A DNA stretch of 5,240 nt. It comes from Verrucomicrobiota bacterium (GTDB taxonomy: Bacteria > Verrucomicrobiota > Verrucomicrobiia > Limisphaerales > UBA1096). The position numbers and the translations under genes are program-made. Position 1 is the stretch's first letter. Each line of letters opens with the position of its first letter. The stretch covers positions 1 through 5,240 of the forward strand of contig QOAX01000057.1 in NCBI GenBank assembly GCA_003972865.1, in the 5' to 3' direction. A model generated the notes under the pieces. The model did no database searches and had not been told where the DNA came from. It saw only the letters and a list, made by a program, of their open reading frames with translations. Positions 1-5,240 of the stretch are shown here, piece after piece.

Positions 1-3000
1 GACGCCGAGGGCGAACTGAACCTCGAGACGCCCGCGACCATCGCCAAGGGCGGCGAGAGCGGGGCGGTGGTTGTGCCGGGAAATGCCGGTAAAAGCCGGT
101 TGATGGCGCACGTCCGGCAGATCGAGAAACCGTTCATGCCGCCCCGCCGAAACAAGGTCAGCGCCAAAAAGCTCACGCCCCGCCAGCTTGGCCTGATCCG
201 GCTCTGGATCGACGAGGGAGCCAAGGGTGAGGTGCCGCGGGTGGCGCAGGAATTGAAATGGCGTCCGCTTTCTTTCACCATTAAGCCGATTTACACCACC
301 GCCATATCGCCGGACGGCCAGTACGCCGCTTGTGGCCGCGGCAACCAGATTTTTGTTTACCATCTGCCAACCCACCGGCTGGCCGCACGCCTGGCCGACC
401 CCGGCTTGGCCAAGGGCGGTCCCGCCGCTGCCGTCGTGGCGCATCGCGACGTGGTGCAGTCGCTCTCATTCAGTCCCGATGGCCAAACACTGGCCTCCGG
501 CGGGTATCGCGTGGCCAAGCTTTGGCGGCGACAACCGGCATCGGCGAAGGAACTCCTCAACCTGCTGCCCGGCGGCGAGGCGGTTACGGCGATCAGCGTC
601 GCGCCTGGCCAAGCGCGCATGGTCGTCGCCGGCTCGGCCGGCGGCGTGCAGGCGATCGACCTGCAAAGCACCCTGCTGCTTTGGCACGACCAAGTCCGGG
701 GCCAGGCCGCCGGGCAACTGGCCGTGTCGCCCAACGGCGAGAAAGTTGCCGTGCTGTTCGCCGACGGCCGGGTGCGCACCTGGGTAACAGCGACCGGCGA
801 GCGCGCCACCCGCGAGTCGTCGCCGATGGCCACGCGAGCCGTCGCTTGGCTGAACAACGACCAACTGGTTTCAGCGCATCTCGGCGGCGAGATCAGGGCT
901 TGGGCCGCCATCAACCCCGGCAGGGTTCTTCACGAATGGAAACCGGGCGGCGACATCACGGCGCTGGCAGTATTGCCGGGAGGGGCGAGTATTTTTGTCG
1001 GTCGAGCCGACAACAAAGTGATCGTTGTCAATGCCAAGGACGGCAGGGCGGAAAAAGAGATCGACCACGGCGCGCCGATCTCCGGTTTGCAAGTCCGAGC
1101 CGATGGCAAGCAGATCGTGACGTTCGGCGGCCCGACGGCGAAACTTTGGGAAACGGACAAGTGGACGATGACGGCGCAGTTGCAGGGCAACCCGCTCGCA
1201 GCCGAGTCGGTGGCCCGTGCCGGGCAGGCGTTGGCGTTCGTGAAGGCGGAGGTCGGCCACCACAAATCCAACGTCGAAAGCAAAGAGAAGGAACTCAAAA
1301 AGGATCAGGACGCTGCGAAAAAGGCAACGGATGCCCTGGCCAAGCACGAGAAAACCTTGGCCGACAAAACGAAGGAAAAGGCCGTCGCCGAGGTCGCCCT
1401 GAAAAAACTGGCTGGCGAAATTGCTTCGCTGCCGAAAAACATCGAGGCCGCGAAGAAAGCCAGGGTCGATGCCGATTCTGCATTGAAGACGGCGCAGGTG
1501 CAGGCCGCCAAAGCAAAGGACATCCTGGCCAAGGCCACGCAGGCCAGGGAGCTGGCTGCCGAAGCCAAGGCCAAGCTGTCCGGCGAGTTGATGGCGCTCG
1601 GCTCAGCCGCCCAAAATGCCCGGCAGCTCGCGGTGGATGCCCGGGCCACGGCCAACGAGGCCAAGGGCGACAAGAATTTGGCGGCGCAGGCCGAGGTTGT
1701 CGCCGCCTTAGCCAAACGTAAGGCAGGCGAGTTCGAGTCCGCGCTCGATCGGCATGCGCCGGCCAAGCAGCAACTGGCCAAGGCGGAAGCCGGGCTGCAA
1801 GACGCGACCCGGTCGCTCGCCGATGCCGCGGCGAAAGTGAAGCCGGCACAGACCGGTCTCGACGGCAAAACCAAGGCCTTGGCCGCACTGGAGGAACGTA
1901 AAAAGAAAACGCCGGAGGAGAAGAAAAATCTCGATAAGAAAATCGCCGACACCGGTAATGCGATGAAAAATGCCAAGCTCGAGATCGACTTGGCCAAGTC
2001 GGAAGTCGGCTTCACCGGCAAGAACGTAAAAACTGCCGAGGCGAACTTGAAAAAAGCCAGGGCCGAGCAGGCCGAGGCCGGCAAATTGCCCGCCCTGCGC
2101 GAAGCCGTGCTGACCGAGAGCAAGGCGGTGGCGGCTGCCGGGATGCAGGATTGGATTGACGCCACGTACTCGGGCGACGGTTCGCTGGTTTACACGCTGT
2201 CCATCGACGGGCGAGTGCAGGCGTGGTCGACTGCCAATGGCGGTCGTTCGTACCTCGTTAACTCATCCGGACGACCGGCAGAATTCGTTCGGCTGTTGAG
2301 CGACGGTCGATTGGCTCTGGCCGGGGGTTCCCCGGAGATGGCGGTGGTTGCGGCTGAGCCGGGGTGGACGTTGGCGCGGTCGATCGGCGACGGCAGCGAC
2401 TCGCCGTTCGAGGATCGCGTGATCGCGCTCGACTTCAGCCCCGACGGCCAATGGCTGGCCACCGGCGGCGGCTTTCCGTCGCGCGGCGGCGAGATTTACA
2501 TTTGGAACGTGGAGGATGGTTCTGAGGAATTGCGAATTCCCGAGGCTCACAGCGACACGGTTTGCTCGCTGGCCTTTTCGCCGGACGGCAGCCAGTTGGC
2601 CACCGGGGGCGCTGACCGGTTCGCGCGCATCTTCGAAACCAGCCGGGGCAGGGAACTCCGCGCGCTGGAAGGGCACACCGGCCACGTGCTGGGCGTGAGT
2701 TGGCAGCGCAACGGCCGCGTGCTGGCAAGCGTCGGCGCCGACAAGGCGGTGAAAATCTGGAACCTGCTCAACGGCGAGCAAAAGAAATCGTTCGGCGGAT
2801 TCAAAAAGGAAGTCACCTCGGTGCACTTCCTCGGCATCGGGACGCAGGCAGTTGTTTCGGCCGGCGATCATGTCGTGAAAGTCGTGAAGGAGGACGGTGG
2901 CGAAGTGCGCCGTCTGCCGGACACCGGCGCCTACATGCATACCAGCGACGTGACGGCGGATGGCAAACTGGCAGTCGGCGGCGGCTTCGACGGCATCCTC

Positions 3001-3087
3001 CGATTCTGGGACGTCAACACCGGCAAACTCCTCCACAAATTCACCCCGCCGAAGGAAGAGGCAACCAAAGTTGCCGCGAGAAAGTGA
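1..3087 (+). CDS. Cytochrome c-domain (PSCyt1-type) / WD40 repeat protein with central coiled coil, 5'-truncated
   Basis: The frame is open from base 1, so the gene begins upstream; the GTG at 67 lies inside a conserved domain and is not the true start. Residues coded by about 1-230 look like the end of a planctomycete-type cytochrome c domain (KGGESGAVVVPGNAGKSRLM, then MPPR at 136-147 and a final IRLWIDEGAKG helix). The CxxCH haem site would lie upstream. WD40-like units follow, with SPDG turns and LW/IW ends: roughly seven at 250-1190 (e.g. 436-534) and seven at 2143-3050 (e.g. 2407-2526, 2542-2640). Between them, about 1219-2142 encodes an Ala/Lys/Glu-rich coiled coil of roughly 300 residues. 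Family knowledge: such proteins in PVC bacteria are usually exported and lie near DUF1549/DUF1553 genes; an electron-transfer or scaffold role is inference. The TGA stop is at 3085-3087. The substrate or partner is unknown. Confidence 0.88.
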   Translation, partial: DAEGELNLETPATIAKGGESGAVVVPGNAGKSRLMAHVRQIEKPFMPPRRNKVSAKKLTPRQLGLIRLWIDEGAKGEVPRVAQELKWRPLSFTIKPIYTTAISPDGQYAACGRGNQIFVYHLPTHRLAARLADPGLAKGGPAAAVVAHRDVVQSLSFSPDGQTLASGGYRVAKLWRRQPASAKELLNLLPGGEAVTAISVAPGQARMVVAGSAGGVQAIDLQSTLLLWHDQVRGQAAGQLAVSPNGEKVAVLFADGRVRTWVTATGERATRESSPMATRAVAWLNNDQLVSAHLGGEIRAWAAINPGRVLHEWKPGGDITALAVLPGGASIFVGRADNKVIVVNAKDGRAEKEIDHGAPISGLQVRADGKQIVTFGGPTAKLWETDKWTMTAQLQGNPLAAESVARAGQALAFVKAEVGHHKSNVESKEKELKKDQDAAKKATDALAKHEKTLADKTKEKAVAEVALKKLAGEIASLPKNIEAAKKARVDADSALKTAQVQAAKAKDILAKATQARELAAEAKAKLSGELMALGSAAQNARQLAVDARATANEAKGDKNLAAQAEVVAALAKRKAGEFESALDRHAPAKQQLAKAEAGLQDATRSLADAAAKVKPAQTGLDGKTKALAALEERKKKTPEEKKNLDKKIADTGNAMKNAKLEIDLAKSEVGFTGKNVKTAEANLKKARAEQAEAGKLPALREAVLTESKAVAAAGMQDWIDATYSGDGSLVYTLSIDGRVQAWSTANGGRSYLVNSSGRPAEFVRLLSDGRLALAGGSPEMAVVAAEPGWTLARSIGDGSDSPFEDRVIALDFSPDGQWLATGGGFPSRGGEIYIWNVEDGSEELRIPEAHSDTVCSLAFSPDGSQLATGGADRFARIFETSRGRELRALEGHTGHVLGVSWQRNGRVLASVGADKAVKIWNLLNGEQKKSFGGFKKEVTSVHFLGIGTQAVVSAGDHVVKVVKEDGGEVRRLPDTGAYMHTSDVTADGKLAVGGGFDGILRFWDVNTGKLLHKFTPPKEEATKVAARK
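405..414. repeat. TTGGCCAA-core palindrome, copy inside the WD40 gene
   Basis: The perfect 10-nt palindrome CTTGGCCAAG lies within the coding sequence of the first propeller. The same 10-mer recurs at 1989-1998, 3715-3724 and 5043-5052. In this copy the outer bases do not pair, so it may simply reflect the Leu-Ala-Lys type codon run (GGC TTG GCC AAG). It is listed as a member of the window-wide family. Confidence 0.4.
1987..2000. repeat. 14-nt perfect palindrome GACTTGGCCAAGTC in the coiled-coil region
   Basis: GACTTGGCCAAGTC is a perfect inverted repeat centred on GGCC, with the same CTTGGCCAAG core as the intergenic palindromes but different outer bases (GA/TC instead of CG/CG). It encodes D-L-A-K in the coiled coil, a region where GCC AAG codons are very common, so part of the match is explained by protein composition. 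Confidence 0.4.
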
Positions 3088-3109
3088 GCATCACTCGTAA
3101 ATGCGTCAC
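3084..3109. terminator. Possible bidirectional hairpin between convergent genes
   Basis: GTGAGCAT at 3084-3091 pairs with ATGCGTCAC at 3101-3109 (one bulged G at 3105, 9-nt loop). The arms contain the TGA stop codon of the WD40 gene and, on the other strand, the TGA stop of frr. This is the only inverted repeat in the 18-bp gap and it sits where both transcripts should end. There is no clear U-tract on the plus-strand side and only TTT on the minus-strand side, so it would be a weak or non-classical terminator. Confidence 0.35.
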
Positions 3110-3666
3110 ACCGTGAGGATTTCCTTTTCCTTGTCGGCGAGGTGGTCGTCGAGTTTCTTGATGAAGTCGTCGGTCAATTTTTGCACCTGTTTTTCCGCAC
3201 CCTTGATTTCATCCTCGGAGACGCCGGCTTCCTTGGCTGATTTCTTCAGGCCATCCTTGGCATCGCGGCGGACGTGACGAACCGCCACCCGGCTGTCCTC
3301 GGTGATCTTCCTGGCCACCTTGACAAGTTCCTCGCGGCGTTCCTGGCTGAGTTCCGGCAGGACGAGGCGTATGACTTTACCGTCGATGGCGGGGTTGAGA
3401 CCGAGGTTGGCGGCCTGGATGGCCTTGGCGATGGCTTCCACTGTGCTGGCATCCCACGGTTGGATCAGGATCATTCGCGTCTCGGGGGCGGTGATGCCGG
3501 CCATGTCGCGCATCCGCATGGTCGAGCCGTAGGCGTCCACCATGAGGTTTTCCACCAATGCCGGGTTGGCTTTGCCGGTGCGGACCCCCTCGAATTCATG
3601 CAGCATGGCCGTCTCGGACTTGGCCATCTTTTCCTCGGTTTCCTTGAGTACTTGGTCGATTGGCAT
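3106..3666 (-). CDS. frr: Ribosome recycling factor
   Basis: Encodes 186 residues, matching the usual length of about 185. With EF-G, this cytoplasmic protein splits post-termination ribosomes so that subunits can be reused. Family signatures in order: FEGVRTGKANPALVENLMVDAYG (residues 25-47), the IQPWD segment (68-72), LGLNPAIDGKVIRL (88-101), the PELSQERREELVK helix (104-116), the RVAVRHVRRDA segment with conserved arginines (126-136), and the C-terminal VQKLTDDFIKKLDDHLADKEKEIL helix (161-184). The ATG at 3666-3664 gives the full family N-terminus and the next Met is at residue 14, so the start is well supported although no Shine-Dalgarno is visible. In many bacteria frr follows pyrH; here the upstream neighbour on the same strand is an oxidoreductase, so frr probably has its own promoter. 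The segment after YG (STMRMRDMA, residues 48-56) differs from the TPTPLRQLA of the E. coli protein. Confidence 0.97.
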   Translation of the reverse strand: MPIDQVLKETEEKMAKSETAMLHEFEGVRTGKANPALVENLMVDAYGSTMRMRDMAGITAPETRMILIQPWDASTVEAIAKAIQAANLGLNPAIDGKVIRLVLPELSQERREELVKVARKITEDSRVAVRHVRRDAKDGLKKSAKEAGVSEDEIKGAEKQVQKLTDDFIKKLDDHLADKEKEILTV

Positions 3667-3673
3667 GGCGAAA

Positions 3674-3679
3674 ATCTAG
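3674..3679 (-). promoter_or_regulatory. Candidate -10 element for frr
   Basis: Read on the minus strand the hexamer is TAGATT, a four-of-six match to TATAAT, placed six bases before the frr ATG. No good -35 hexamer is seen at the standard distance (GCCAAA or GGCCAA there). If used, transcription would begin at or next to the start codon, consistent with the lack of a ribosome binding site. This is a weak motif-based call. Confidence 0.25.
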
Positions 3680-3711
3680 CATGCGGCGAAGTGGTTTGGC
3701 CAGTTTTTCGT

Positions 3712-3734
3712 GCGCTTGGCCAAGCGCTTGGCCA
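3712..3734. repeat. Two overlapping perfect palindromes, TTGGCCAA family
   Basis: GCGCTTGGCCAAGCGC at 3712-3727 is a perfect 16-nt palindrome, and TGGCCAAGCGCTTGGCCA at 3717-3734 is a perfect 18-nt palindrome that overlaps it. Equivalently, GCGCTTGGCCA is directly repeated at 3712-3722 and 3724-3734. A further TTGGCCA lies at 3696-3702. The block sits in the 76-bp spacer between the oxidoreductase stop and the frr start. It could be a tandem operator, a transcript hairpin or a genome-wide repeat. On the minus strand the hairpin is followed by an A-rich stretch, not a T-tract, so it is not a classical intrinsic terminator. Confidence 0.8.
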
Positions 3735-3742
3735 GGTGGCGT

Positions 3743-5020
3743 TTAGAGATGCCAGCCGGCGCGGTAGACGTGCTGCATGAGCTCAGCGGCTTCCGGGTGG
3801 CCGGTGAGTTTCATTTTCCCGTGCTCCCACTCAAGGGCCGCGCCTGTGCGGTGGGCGATGTTGCCGAGCAACACGACCTCGGCCAGCGGCCCGGCGTAGT
3901 CGAAGTTGCAGGTCGTGGTGCCGCCGGTCTTGATGGCGTGAATCCATTCCTGGTGATGGCCAAGCGAGCGGGGGATGCTGGGCTTGGGCCGCTCGTAATG
4001 CTTGAAATCCTTTTCCGGCAGCAGCACGTGCTTGTCGTAGTCGGTGAGCAGCATGCCCTTGCTGCCGACGAACAGGCTGCCGTTGCCCCACTCGGGGAGC
4101 AGCCCCTCGGCGAAGTGCGGCGGGCGGTGTTTGCCATGATACCAGCGCAGCTTGGTGGCGGGTTGTTTGCCGTGGGCCTTGTAATGGAAATCAACCACCA
4201 ACGAGTACGGTGTGGCCTCGGCGTCGGGCTTGGGTCCCTTGACGACCTCGATCCGGCTGGGGTGTCGCAGGCCAAGCGCCCAGTGGCTCAGGTCGATGTG
4301 GTGGCAGCCCATGTCGGCGAGCGTGCCCCCGGCGAAGTCCCACCATTGGCGCCACTTGAACGGATGATGCGTCGGATGATACGGAATGTGATAGCGGGTC
4401 GGCCCCAGCCAGAGGTTGTAATTCAGGTTGGCCGGGACTTTGTGTTTCGCGCTTCCGCGAGAGCCCCCGCCAAGATTTGCGCCGACCCAGACATGCACTT
4501 CCTTCACCGTGCCGATCGCCCCGGCGCGCAGCAACTCGACGACTCGCCGGTAGTTGTCGCCGGCGTGAATCTGCGTGCCCATTTGCGTGACGAGTTTTTT
4601 GCGCCGGGCCAACTCGGTGACGGCGCGGCACTCGGAGACCGTACGCGTCAGTGGTTTTTCGCAGTAAACATGGAGGCCGTTGTGCAGGCCGGCGCCGGTT
4701 GCGACGGCGTGGGTGTGATCCGGCGTGCTCACAACGAGGGCGTCGAGTTTTTCGCGTCCGATCATCCGGCGAAAATCGGAGTAGCGCTTGGCCCGCGGGA
4801 AACGCCCAGCCTCGAGGGCGAGGAAGTTGCTGTCCACGTCGCACAGCGAGACGATGTTCTCTCCGGTGACCCCGTTGAGGTTGGCCTTGGCCCGGTTGGC
4901 CACCCCGACGATACCGATGTCGATCTTCTCGTTGGCGGCATAGGTGCGAGCGCTCCCGGCGCCTAGGATGGTGAAGGCGGTTTGCTGAACGAAACGGCGG
5001 CGGGTGACTGTGTTGGTCAT
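3743..5020 (-). CDS. Gfo/Idh/MocA family NAD(P)-dependent oxidoreductase with Tat signal
   Basis: 425 residues, full length for the exported PVC-type members of this family, which oxidise or reduce sugars, inositols and their derivatives; the substrate here cannot be read from sequence. The N-terminus TRRRFVQQTAF (residues 6-16) is a twin-arginine signal, with a short hydrophobic stretch and possible cleavage near A28/A29. The N-terminal Rossmann fold starts at IDIGIVGVANRAKANL (33-48); CDVD (60-63) ends the second strand. STPDHTHA is at 98-105, and CEKPLTRT (120-127) holds the EKP motif with the family catalytic lysine (K122). The substrate domain has WWDFAGGTLADMGCHHIDLSHW (226-247), where D236 and H240 form the DxGxH motif. 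The start at 5020-5018 is chosen because it yields the Tat motif at once. TAA stop at 3745-3743. The dinucleotide glycine motif is altered (GVANRA, G39-A44). It shares a strand with frr but has a 76-bp gap, so co-transcription is uncertain. Confidence 0.94.
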   Translation of the reverse strand: MTNTVTRRRFVQQTAFTILGAGSARTYAANEKIDIGIVGVANRAKANLNGVTGENIVSLCDVDSNFLALEAGRFPRAKRYSDFRRMIGREKLDALVVSTPDHTHAVATGAGLHNGLHVYCEKPLTRTVSECRAVTELARRKKLVTQMGTQIHAGDNYRRVVELLRAGAIGTVKEVHVWVGANLGGGSRGSAKHKVPANLNYNLWLGPTRYHIPYHPTHHPFKWRQWWDFAGGTLADMGCHHIDLSHWALGLRHPSRIEVVKGPKPDAEATPYSLVVDFHYKAHGKQPATKLRWYHGKHRPPHFAEGLLPEWGNGSLFVGSKGMLLTDYDKHVLLPEKDFKHYERPKPSIPRSLGHHQEWIHAIKTGGTTTCNFDYAGPLAEVVLLGNIAHRTGAALEWEHGKMKLTGHPEAAELMQHVYRAGWHL

Positions 5021-5032
5021 TTTGTTCCGGCG

Positions 5033-5060
5033 AAACTACCCGCTTGGCCAAGCGAGGCAA
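5033..5060 (-). promoter_or_regulatory. Candidate promoter of the oxidoreductase, palindrome in the spacer
   Basis: On the minus strand a TTGCCT hexamer (5060-5055) is followed after 16 bases by TAGTTT (5038-5033), 12 bases before the ATG. Matches to consensus are modest. The 16-base spacer contains the whole CGCTTGGCCAAGCG palindrome, so a protein bound there would block RNA polymerase. Only a GGAA stretch about 6-9 bases before the ATG could serve as a weak ribosome binding site. Confidence 0.3.
5041..5054. repeat. 14-nt perfect palindrome CGCTTGGCCAAGCG, possible operator
   Basis: CGCTTGGCCAAGCG is a perfect inverted repeat in the 84-bp divergent spacer between the oxidoreductase and nadA. 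It is identical to the central 14 bases of the palindrome at 3712-3727. A half-copy, GGCCAAGCG, follows at 5076-5084. Position and symmetry fit a dimeric regulator site, but the wide spread of the motif also fits a genome-wide repeat. Confidence 0.7.
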
Positions 5061-5068
5061 GCCCCGGT

Positions 5069-5097
5069 TTGACCCGGCCAAGCGGTGGCCTTACTGT
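5069..5097 (+). promoter_or_regulatory. Candidate promoter of nadA
   Basis: TTGACC (5069-5074) matches five of six bases of the -35 consensus and is followed after exactly 17 bases by TACTGT (5092-5097), a three-of-six -10 match. The GTG start at 5105 is seven bases further on, so the predicted transcript start is at or beside the start codon. A GGCCAAGCG half-site (5076-5084) lies in the spacer. Confidence 0.4.
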
Positions 5098-5104
5098 TTC
5101 TGCC

Positions 5105-5240
5105 GTGATCGACATGACCGAGATCCAGCCAAGCGCTGCTGCCGGTTTCCGCGTGGAGCGCCGCACTCCGCCGGAGAGGCTTGACGTGCTTTCCCGCGAG
5201 ATTCTCCAGCTCAAGGACGATCTCAACGCCGTGATCCTCG
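5105..5240 (+). CDS. nadA: Quinolinate synthase, N-terminal part, cut by window end
   Basis: The frame reads MIDMTEIQPSAAAGFRVERR and continues to the window end, finishing in EILQLKDDLNAVIL. That ending is the characteristic start of quinolinate synthase A, where a helix of the type I-x-x-L-K-x-x-x-N leads into AVILAHxYQ. NadA is a cytoplasmic 4Fe-4S enzyme that condenses iminoaspartate with dihydroxyacetone phosphate to quinolinate in de novo NAD synthesis; its cysteine ligands lie beyond the window. The start may be GTG at 5105 or ATG at 5114; neither has a Shine-Dalgarno. The frame is open further upstream, but that would run through the promoter region and the start of the divergent gene. 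Only about 45 codons are visible, so the call rests on one motif. Confidence 0.75.
   Translation, partial: MIDMTEIQPSAAAGFRVERRTPPERLDVLSREILQLKDDLNAVIL

Noticed and set aside
67..69. GTG at 67 as the start of the WD40 gene
   Set aside because: The frame is open to base 1 and the residues before it (KGGESGA) belong to the same conserved cytochrome-domain segment, so the gene extends upstream.
330..1721. A 463-codon plus-strand frame overlapping the WD40 gene
   Set aside because: Arg/Gly-rich out-of-frame reading of high-GC sequence with no domain; the WD40 frame carries repeated SPDG and LW motifs.
1305..2165. A 286-codon minus-strand open frame, Ala/Ser-rich
   Set aside because: It is the antisense of the Ala/Lys-rich coiled coil; GCC and AAG codons avoid stops on the other strand and give a low-complexity shadow.
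3712..3734. Rho-independent terminator for the oxidoreductase
   Set aside because: The stem is strong, but on the minus strand it is followed by CGAAAAACTGG, an A-run and not a T-run; the T-run lies on the wrong side.
3710..4966. A 418-codon plus-strand open frame lying opposite the oxidoreductase gene
   Set aside because: It is a mirror of the GC-rich minus-strand gene. The product has no recognisable family or start signal, while the opposite strand encodes a clear Gfo/Idh/MocA protein with intact motifs.
1..5240. CRISPR array, tRNA, rRNA, insertion sequence or defence system
   Set aside because: I saw no regularly spaced direct repeats, no tRNA or rRNA signatures, no transposase and no terminal inverted repeats. 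The four genes are metabolic, translational or PVC-type accessory genes.

Overview
The window is GC-rich and gene-dense. It carries two complete genes on the minus strand, flanked by two plus-strand genes that run off the window edges. The gene types point to the Planctomycetota-Verrucomicrobiota (PVC) group: a planctomycete-type cytochrome domain (PSCyt1 style) fused to WD40 repeats, and a Tat-signal Gfo/Idh/MocA dehydrogenase of the kind abundant in these bacteria. A verrucomicrobial origin is my best guess, from general knowledge of the families and not from a search.

Layout. (1) 1-3087, plus strand: the 3' part of a very large protein, made of a c-type cytochrome domain end (haem motif upstream of the window), about seven WD40-like units, about 300 residues of Ala/Lys/Glu-rich coiled coil, and about seven more WD40-like units. 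(2) 3106-3666, minus: frr, ribosome recycling factor, convergent with gene 1 and separated from it by 18 bp. (3) 3743-5020, minus: an exported NAD(P)-dependent oxidoreductase of the Gfo/Idh/MocA family, 76 bp upstream of frr. (4) 5105-5240, plus: the N-terminus of quinolinate synthase (nadA), divergent from gene 3 across an 84-bp spacer. The four genes do not form an obvious pathway. frr and nadA are housekeeping genes; the other two are PVC-type accessory genes usually linked to extracytoplasmic or sugar metabolism.

The most distinctive non-coding signal is a recurring palindrome with core TTGGCCAA, typically CGCTTGGCCAAGCG. The 9-mer GGCCAAGCG (either strand) occurs ten times; six of these fall in the two short intergenic spacers (160 bp together), where they build overlapping perfect palindromes at 3712-3734 and 5041-5054 and a half-copy at 5076-5084. 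None of the three gene starts in the window has a convincing Shine-Dalgarno sequence, and two have a -10-like hexamer 6-7 nt before the start codon, which raises the possibility of leaderless transcripts.
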